Shown: piece by piece, positions 56,576-64,000 of the stretch | Position numbering within the stretch: position 1 is the first letter of the stretch | Layout of the letters: each line of letters opens with the position of its first letter | The notes under the pieces: generated by a model | Told to the model about the DNA's origin: nothing | The model's input: only the letters and a program-made list of their open reading frames with translations | The model's database searches: none | NCBI GenBank assembly: GCA_018398815.1 | Contig: CM031616.1 | Span: forward strand, 75,057,951-75,121,950 | Direction of reading: 5' to 3' | Source of the DNA: Conus ventricosus | Lineage: Eukaryota; Mollusca; Gastropoda; Neogastropoda; Conidae | Length of the DNA: 64,000 bases | Translations under genes and position numbers: made by a program

Positions 56576-57985
56576 CAGCAGTTCAGACAAACATTGCAAT
56601 TGAGGAATTGAGTAAGCTGACAGGATGGACGTACGTAACTAGTGAAAGCCGTCAGTTGGGACAACTGTGAGACATGAAAGACTAGTACTACCAAGGAAAC
56701 AAGTGGGGACCCCGCGAGCAGCCCCACAGTCACGCCATCTGCAGGGGGTCAATAAAAGGTTGACGATTCCGCACCAAGTGTGTGTGTGTTTATGAGTGAG
56801 TTGTTCACACGCGTGCGCGCCACACCACCGACACCCCATGGGCTATTCTTTATGGAATTGGGTGTAATGTGCTTGCAGGGGCTTTTTGAAAGCATGTTTG
56901 TTGTTGTATTAGCCGTGTGTTCACATTAGGAATGTCGATGTTAGTTACCGCCTAAAGGACTTGCAGAGGGTTGGCCGAGATGGTCAGGTTGCACAGATGT
57001 TTAGCTGACAATCCGGGCAGTCTCCAGGGTATGGAACCCAGGAGCCTTGTATACAAAGAATAATACTGTGACTCATGGATGAAACCACACGTCCAGAAAT
57101 GCCGGAAACCGGAATTCGAACTCGCTGTTTGTCCGGAGATCCTGAAATCACGAAATGTCTGGGTCAGTTTTTCCCTCCAACGCTTCGGTAAAACTGTGAC
57201 CTGATTACTTTGTCCGAAACTAGTTTTCCAAACTGATCATTCCTTCGTCATTGTGCTGAGAGAATGTGCAAATGCTGCTTCGGTCAATAGTCAAAATACC
57301 GTTCGTTGAGCTTGATGAAGATATCCTTAGCCTGACGTCTTCTTCAAGATGCGTCTGTAATCGGTGCCAGTGTTCAGAACAAGTTTCGTTTTTACATACC
57401 ACCAGAGAGCAGAGGCCCCTTTCGTGTGGTAACCGCCTAACCTTACATTAAGTACTGTGAAATATGTTCTTTCTGACACAAATTACAGTCAAACCTGATT
57501 CATCAACACACTTTGGCACAGACTCGTGCTCTCTCGCCGACGTTTTTGATGTTTCTGATCATGTTGTCAAACATTTGACACAGCCTGACGTCAAATCGCG
57601 CGCGGAAGTTAACAAGATCTGTCGCTCTTTGGGTAGATTTCCTCTCATACGGTCAGTGTAAGCAAGTGCAGTTACCACTCTAGAATCGCGTCTCTAGAAT
57701 TCCCCTTTTTTTAATTTAAGTTGGTCGTATTGCTCATCTTTTCGCTAGTTATGGGAACAAAATTCAGCGAAATCGAATTGTTAAAGAAAAAAGAAGAAAA
57801 AAAGGAAGAAGTGTTAAGAAAATATCCTTATTACAAATACAAGTACAGTCATTGCTCTTTATCTTGTCAATCATTCGTAAAGCGGCCCCTGGACCCCCAG
57901 CCTTCCTGCTTTTCATTTTTCCCTGGTTAACCCATGTGTACCCGCTGGGCCTCTGAACCCCACGCTTGACCACAAAAGGTTAGGA
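56576..57985. other. Intron 2, unique part
   Basis: 1.4 kb without a supported gene. A stretch near 57100-57130 (GGAATTCGAACTCGC) faintly recalls a tRNA-derived SINE B-box in reverse, too weak to call. Confidence 0.45.
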
Positions 57986-57989
57986 ACCC

Positions 57990-58655
57990 TGTGTAATGGT
58001 GGTGGTCTGTTGCGGAGAGGGAAGGAGGGAGGAAGGAGCGGAGACGTCTGGAAGTGTTTTGACCACAGAAGGTTAGGCACCCCGTTTAACGGTGGTGGTT
58101 TGTTGGGGAGAGGGGCGCTTGATCACAGAAGGTTAGGAACCTCGTGTAATGCTGGTGGTTTGTTGGGGAGAGGAGCGCTTGATCACAGAAGGTTAGGAAC
58201 CCCGTGTAATGGTGGTGGTTTGTTGGGGAGAGGGGCGCTTGATCACAGAAGGTTAGGAACCCCGTGTAATGGTGGTGGTTTGTTGGGGAGAGGGGCGCTT
58301 GATCACAGAAGGTTAGGAACCCTGTGTAATGGTGGTGGTTTGTTGGGGAGAGGGACGCTTGACCACAGAAGGTTAGGAACCCCGTGTAGTGCTGGTGGTT
58401 TGTTGGGGAGAGGGACGCTTGACCACAGAAGGTTCGGAACCCGTGTAATGGTGGTGGTTTGTTGGGGAGAGGGACGCTTGACCACAGAAGGTTAGGAACC
58501 CCGTGTAATGGTGGTGGTTTGTTGGGGAGAGGGACGCTTGATCACAGAAGGTTAGGAACCCCGTGTAATGCTGGTGGTTTGTTGGGGAGAGGGACGCTTC
58601 ACCACAGAAGGTTAGGAACCCCGTGTAATGCTGGTGGTTTGTTGGGGAGAGGGAA
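57990..58655. repeat. 60-bp tandem repeat, 11 copies
   Basis: Unit CACAGAAGGTTAGGAACCCC, GTGTAATGGTGGTGGTTTGT, TGGGGAGAGGGACGCTTGAC. The period is exactly 60, so a 20-residue repeat frame stays open. It ends about 45 bases before the acceptor of the third exchanger exon. The flanking GGAAGGAGGGAGGAA and GTCTGGAAGTGTT words occur on both sides of the array. Confidence 0.96.
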
Positions 58656-58700
58656 GGAAGGGAGGAAAGACCGGAGGTGTCTGGAAGTGTTGTCTGGCAG

Positions 58701-58838
58701 TGGTGATCACGGGGCTGACGGCCCGGTGGGCAGGCGTTGATGAATAGTAAGGACTGGAGCTGGAATGAGTCGCTGCTGTTTGGTTCCATCCTCAGTGCCA
58801 CCGACCCGTAGCTGTAGTGGCTCTGCTCAAAGAAATGG
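58701..58838 (+). CDS. SLC9C/SOS1-like cation-proton exchanger, third exon
   Basis: Acceptor GTGTTGTCTGGCAG; donor ATGG before GTCAGT. The first two bases complete a Val codon left open by exon 2, giving V-VITGLTARWAGVD after GPGL. In a shifted frame follows KDWSWNESLLFGSILSATD, and after one missing base PVAVVALLKEMG. SATDPVAVVALLKE is the best-conserved segment of CPA1 exchangers, holding the Asp that binds the transported cation. Two single-base indels (near 58743-58750 and 58804-58810) break an otherwise perfect exon, which I take as consensus errors. The exon ends in phase 1. Later exons lie beyond the window. Confidence 0.85.
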
Positions 58839-59012
58839 GTCAGTCTGTGTCTGTCTGTCTGTCTGTCTTTCCATCCTCGATGTGTGTGTGTGTGTGTGTG
58901 TGTATGTTTCTTTCCATCTTCGGTGCGTGGGTGTGTGTGTGTGTCTGTCTTTCTTTCCATCCTCGGTGCGTGTGTGAGTGTGTCTGTCTGTCTGTCTGTC
59001 TGTCTTTCTTTC

Positions 59013-59070
59013 TTTCCATCCACGGTGCCACCAATCCCGTGACTCTAGTGGCCCTGCTCAAAGAATTGAG
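59013..59070 (+). pseudogene. Duplicated fragment of exchanger exon 3, copy 2
   Basis: TTCCATCCACGGTGCCACCA then ATCCCGTGACTCTAGTGGCC: an in-frame reading gives GATNPVTLVALLKEL, clearly the ATDPVAVVALLKE motif with changes, including Asp to Asn at the cation-binding position. No acceptor, and the donor is lost (TTGAGTCTG). Confidence 0.8.
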
Positions 59071-59110
59071 TCTGTGTGAGTGAGTGTGTGTGTGTGTCTG
59101 TCTGTCTGTC

Positions 59111-59168
59111 TTTCCATCCTCGGTCCCACTGATCCAGTGGCTGTAGTGGTCCTGCTCAAAGAACTGGG
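59111..59168 (+). pseudogene. Duplicated fragment of exchanger exon 3, copy 3
   Basis: Reads GPTDPVAVVVLLKELG without a frame break and keeps the donor GG before GTCAGT. It lacks an acceptor because the duplicated piece starts inside the exon (TTTCCATCCTCGG in place of TTCCATCCTCAG). Confidence 0.8.
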
Positions 59169-59272
59169 TCAGTGTCTGTGTGTGTATCTGTGTGTGTGAG
59201 TTTGTGTGCGTGTGTGTGTGCGCACGCGTGTATGTGTGTGTCTGTGTTTGTGCGTGTGTGTGTGTTGTGAGC

Positions 59273-59604
59273 AGACGCGCTTGTGTTTCTGTCTGTCTGC
59301 TGTCTGGCTATTTGCTGGTCATCCTGTTACTAATCTACTCCTAGTGCCAGCTGGCTGAAATGAACCAAATCCGCAGCTAGGCTAAATGAATAGGTGCAGG
59401 GACGACTGTGTGTACATGACACCTGTGAGTGAGCGGTCATGTTTGCTGTGCAGTCATTCAGGCGTGTCAGACCGGGACTTGAACCTGCCACCCTCAGACT
59501 GAAAAACACGTCACAAGTGTTACAACAAATCCAACATCTCAGTCGTCGAGTCAGATCAGTACGATCGTCGATGGGAAACTGGGCTGAGCTTCTTGGTGTC
59601 AGCA
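59273..59604. other. Intron 3, unique part
   Basis: No gene supported. GACCGGGACTTGAACCTGCC near 59470 resembles the reverse of a tRNA T-arm and might be a SINE remnant. Confidence 0.4.
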
Positions 59605-62600
59605 GACCCTGTCCTAGCTGTAGACATGACTTTCCGTCAACAGACCCCTGTCCTAGCTGTAGACCTGACTTGCCGTCAACAGACCCCTGTCCTAACTGTA
59701 GACCTGACTTGCCGTCAACAGACCCCTGTCCTAGCTGTAGACCTGACCTGCCATCAGCGGACCTCTGTCCTAGCTGTAGACCTGACTTGCCGTCAACAGA
59801 CCTCTGTCCTAGCTGTAGACCTGACTTGCCGCCAACGGACCTCTGTCCTAACTGTAGACCTGACTTGCCGTCAACAGACCCTGTCCTAGCTGTAGACCTG
59901 ACTTGCCGTCAACAAACCCCTGTCCTAGCTGTAGACCTGACTTGCCGTTAACTGACCTCTGTCCTAACTGTAGACCTGACTTGCCGTTAACAGACCCCTG
60001 TCCTAGCTGTAGACCTGACTTGCTGTCAACAGACCCCTGTCCTAGCTGTAGACCTGACTTGCCATCAATGGACCTCTGTCCTAGCTGTAGACCCGACCCG
60101 CCATCAACAGACCCCTGTCCTAGCTGTAGACTGACTTGCCGTTAACAGACATCTGTCCTAACTGTAGACCTGACTTGCCGTCTACGGACCTCTGTCCTAA
60201 CTGTAGACCTGACTTGCTGTCAACAGACCCCTGTCCTAGCTGTAGACCTGACTTTCCGTCAACGGACCTCTGTCCTAGCTGTAGACCTGACTTACCGTCA
60301 ACAGACCCCTGTCCTAGCTGTAGACCTGACTTGCCGTTAACAGACCTCTGTCCTAACTGTAGACCTGACTTGCTGTCAACAGACCCCTGTCCTAGCTGTA
60401 GAACTGACTTGCCATCAACGGACCTCTGTCCTAGCTGTAGACCTGACTTGCTGTCAACAGACCCCTGTCCTAGCTGTAAAACTGACTTGCCATCAACGGA
60501 CCTCTGTCCTAGCTGTAGACCTGACTTGCTGTCAACAGACCCCTGTCCTAGCTGTAGAACTGACTTGCCATCAACGGACCTCTGTCCTAGCTGTAGACCT
60601 GACTTGCCGTCAACAGACCTCTGTCCTAGCTGTAGACCTGACTTGCCGTCAACGGACCTCTGTCCTAACTGTAGACCTGACTTGCCGTCAACAGACCCTG
60701 TCCTAGCTGTAGACCTGACTTGCCGTCAACAGACCCCTGTCCTAACTGTAGACCTGACTTGCCGTCAACAGACCCCTGTCCTAGCTGTAGACCTGACTTG
60801 CCGTCAACGGACCTCTGTCCTAACTGTAGACATGACTTGCCGTCAACAGACCCTGTCTAGCTGTAGACCTGCCTTGCCGTCAACAGACCCCTGTCCTAGC
60901 TGTAGACCTGACTTGCCGTCAACAGACCCGTGTCCTAGCTGTAGACCTGACTTGCCGTCAACAGACCTCTGTCCTAACTGTAGACCTTACTTGCCGTCAA
61001 CAGACCCCTGTCCTAGCTGTAGACCTGACTTGCATCAACAGACCCCTGTCCTAGCTGTAGACCTGACTTGCCGTCAACAGACCCGTGTCCTAGCTGTAGA
61101 CCTGACTTGCCGTCAACAGACCCCTGTCCTAGCTGTAGACCTGACTTGCCGTCAACGGACCTCTGTCCTAACTGTAGACCTGACTTGCCGTCAACAGACC
61201 CCTGTCCTAGCTGTAGACCTGACTTGCTGTCAACAGACCCCTGTCCTAGCTGTAGACCTGACTTGCCGTCAACAGACCCGTGTCCTAGCTGTAGACCTGA
61301 CTTGCCATCAACAGACCCCTGTCCTAGCTGTAGACCTGACTTGCCGTCAACGGACCTCTGTCCTAACTGTAGACCTGACTTGCCGTCAACAGACCCTGTC
61401 CTAGCTGTAGACATCACTTGTCAACAGACCCCTGTCCAAGCTGTAGACCTCACTTGTCAACAGACCCTTGCCCTAGCTGTGGATCTGATTTGTTGTCAAC
61501 AGACCTTTGTCCTACTGTAGACCTCACTTGCTGTCAGCAGACCCCTGTCCTAGCTGTAGACCTGACTTGCCGTCAACAGACATCTGTCCTAGCTGTAGAC
61601 CTGACTTGCCGTCAACAGACCCTGTCCTAGCTGTGGACCTGATTTGTTGTCAACAGAGCTCTGTCCTAGCTGTAGACCTCACTTGTCAACAAACCCCTGT
61701 CCTAGCTGTAGCCCTCACTTGTCAACAGACCCCTGTCCTAGCTGTAGACATCACTTGTCAACAAATCCCTGTCCTAGCTGAAGACCTCACTTGTCAACAG
61801 ACCTTGCCCTAGCTGTGGATCTGATTTGTTGTCAACAGACCCCTGTCCTATCTGTGGATCTGATTTGTTGTCAACAGACCCCTGTCCTCGCTGTAGACCT
61901 CACTTGTCAACAGACCCCTGTCCTAGCTGTAAATCTGATTTGTTATCAACAGACCCCTGTCCTAGTTGTGGACCTGATTTCTTATCACCAGACCCATGTT
62001 TTAGCTGTGGACCTCACTTTTCAAAAGACCCCTGTCCTAGCTGTAAACCTGATTTGTTGTCAACAGACCCCTGTCCTAGCTGTAAACCTGATTTGTTGTC
62101 AACAGACCCCTGTCCTAGCTGTAAACCTGATCTGTTGTCAACAGACCCTGTCCTAGCTGTAGATCTAATTTGTTGTCAACAGACCCCTGTCTAGCTGTAA
62201 ACCTGATTTGTTTTCAACAGACCCCTGTCCTGGCTGTAAACCTGATTTTTAGTCAACAGACCCCTGTCCTAACTGTAGACCTCACTTGTCAACAGACCCC
62301 TGTCCTAACTGTAGACCTCACTTGTCAACAGACCCCTGTCCTAACTGTAGACCTCACTTGTCAACAGACCCCTGTCCTAACTGTAGACCTCACTTGTCAA
62401 CAGACTCCTGTCCTAACTGTAGACCTCACTTGTCAACAGACCCCTGTCCTAGCTGTAGACCTCACTTGTCACAGACCCTGTCCTAGCTGTAGACCTCACT
62501 TGTCAACAGACCCCTGTCCTAGCTGTAGACCTCACTTGTCAACAGACCCCTGTCCTAGCTGTAGACCTCACTTGTCAACAGACCCCTGTCCTAACTGTAG

Positions 62601-62745
62601 ACCTCATTGTCAACAGACCCCTGTCCTAACTGTAGACCTCACTTGTCAACAGACCCCTGTCCTAACTGTAGACCTCACTTTGTCAACAGACCCCTGTCCT
62701 AGCTGTAGACCTCACTTGTCAACAGACCCTGACCTTAGAGGTAGA
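59605..62745. repeat. 39/36-bp minisatellite, about 80 copies
   Basis: Unit CCTGTCCTAGCTGTAGACCT + GACTTGCCGTCAACAGACC (39 bp). After about 61400 a 36-bp form (CTCACTTGTCAACAGACC) and a TGTGGATCTGATTTGTTGTC form take over. Because both lengths are multiples of three, a Cys-rich frame of 422 codons (CPSCRPDLPSTDP repeated) stays open at 60136-61404. Confidence 0.97.
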
Positions 62746-62834
62746 CAATAAGAATGTTTTTCTTCTCGTGCAGAGACACCCCCACCCCCCCCACCCCCCG
62801 AGTGTGAGACCTTGCCGATGGTCTGTTCCACCAC

Positions 62835-64000
62835 ACTGTGCCTGTGGTAGTAGGTCTGATTTGTTGTTGACTGGTTGTGTACATTGCTGATGTTGTGTTG
62901 GTGTGATCTGTTTTCACTGGACCTTTCATTGGTTGTGGACTAGCTGATGTTTGCGTTTTGGGCTGATCTGTTTTCGTTGGTTGTGGACATGGCTGATGTT
63001 ATGTTGGTCTGATCTACTTTTGTTGGTTGTGGACATAGCTGATGTTGTGTTGGTCTGGTCTGTTTCACTGGACCTTTCGTTGGTTGTGGACATAGCTGAT
63101 GTTGGGTTGGTCTGATCTACTTTCGTTGGTTGTGTACATAGCTGATGTTGTGTTGGTCTGATCTGCTTTAATTGGTTGTGGACATAGCTGATGTTGTGTT
63201 GGTCTGGTCTGTTTTTCGTTGGTTGTGGACATAGCTGATGTTGTGTTGGTCTGATCTACTTTAAATGGTTGTGGACATAGCTGATGTTGTGTTGGTCTGA
63301 TCTGCTTAATTGGTTGTGGACATAGCTGATGTTGTGTTGGTCTGATCTACTTTCGTTGGTTGTGGACATAGCTGATGTGTGTTGGTCTGATCTGCTTTAA
63401 TTGATTGTGGACATAGCTGATGTTGTGTTGGTCTGGTCTGTTTTCGTTGGTTGTGGACATAGCTGATGTTGTGTTGGTCTGATCTGTTTTCACTGGACCT
63501 TTCGTTGGTTGTCGACATAGCTGATGTTGTGTTGGTCTGGTCTGTTTTCGTTGGTTGTGGACATAGCTGATGTTGCGTTGGTCTGATCTGTTTTCACTGG
63601 ACCTTTCGTGGTTGTGAACATAGCTGATGTTGCGTTGGTCTGATCTGTTTTCGTTGTTGTGGACATGGCTGATGTTATGTTGGTCTGATCTGCTTTTGTT
63701 GGTTGTGGACATAGCTGATGTTGTGTTGGTCTGGTCTGTTTTCACTGGACCTTTCGTTGGTTGTGGACATAGCTGATGTTGGGTTGGTCTGATCTGCTTT
63801 AATTGGTTGTGGACATAGCTGATGTTGGGTTGGTCTGATCTACTTTCGTTGGTTGTGTTCATAGCTGATGTTGTGGTGGTCTGATCTGCTTTAATTGGTT
63901 GTGGACATAGCTGATGTTGTGTTGGTCTGGTCTGTTTTCGTTGGTTGTGGACATAGCTGATGTTGTGTTGGTCTGATCTACTTTAATTGGTTGTGGACAT
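62835..64000. repeat. 46-bp minisatellite running off the window
   Basis: Unit GTGGACATAGCTGATGTTGT + GTTGGTCTGATCTGCTTTAA + TTGGTT. Some units carry an extra 12 bp (CACTGGACCTTT). About 24 copies to the window end. Confidence 0.96.

Larger units (their letters stand above)
58839..59272. repeat. TG/TGTC simple repeats with exon fragments
   Basis: Start of intron 3: (TGTC)n and (TG)n stretches between repeated copies of TTTCCATCCTCGGTGC. Five copies of that word appear, two of them followed by longer exon-derived sequence. Confidence 0.9.

Noticed and set aside
58010..58495. 161-codon Gly/Leu/Arg repeat protein
   Set aside because: Direct translation of the 60-bp minisatellite inside intron 2.
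59440..59600. tRNA gene or SINE near 59470
   Set aside because: Only a T-arm-like word in reverse; no full cloverleaf, A-box or tail.

Overview
This is a eukaryotic, animal-type window, most likely from a marine invertebrate and plausibly a gastropod mollusc. The evidence is spliced exons with GT-AG junctions, Ty3/Gypsy and LINE retrotransposons, a Polinton-like giant transposon, and minisatellite arrays that fill a large share of the sequence. There is no operon structure or prokaryotic signal. The species cannot be named from the sequence.

Layout. (1) 1-9.4 kb: a possible exon (233-387), then about 8 kb of tandem repeats built from ~44-bp monomers in three subfamilies, then a CT-rich simple repeat. 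(2) 9.43-27.21 kb: a 17.8-kb Polinton/Maverick-like (adintovirus-like) element. Each tip is a foldback hairpin, the two hairpins differ in sequence, and the 2.1-kb inverted terminal regions carry genes (packaging ATPase and two unassigned, probably virion, proteins). Its interior holds two intact small genes, RVE integrase remnants, family B DNA polymerase remnants and unassigned coding remnants. The interior includes a 100-N gap, a 3-kb direct duplication and a very homopolymer-rich consensus that looks like poor assembly. (3) 27.2-40.2 kb: a first-exon candidate on +, two exons on - (one encoding a THAP domain), and a Ty3/Gypsy element (28394-37715) with near-intact LTRs and a GTAA target duplication. 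(4) 40.2-47.4 kb: a second Gypsy element with short LTRs, inserted in a CA microsatellite, its protease split by a truncated LINE whose 3' part carries nine ~146-bp repeats, most with a long palindrome. (5) 48.0-64 kb: the 5' part of a cation/proton exchanger gene of the SLC9C/SOS1 type on +. Three exons (48020-48217, 54564-54797, 58701-58838) join in consistent phase 1. Its introns are packed with 83-, 33-, 45-, 20-, 60-, 39/36- and 46-bp tandem arrays and a foldback element.

The host genes are the exchanger, the THAP gene and perhaps two lone exons. Everything else is mobile or tandem DNA. Single-base frame breaks occur in well-conserved host exons as well as in the transposons, so a broken frame here is weak evidence for a pseudogene.
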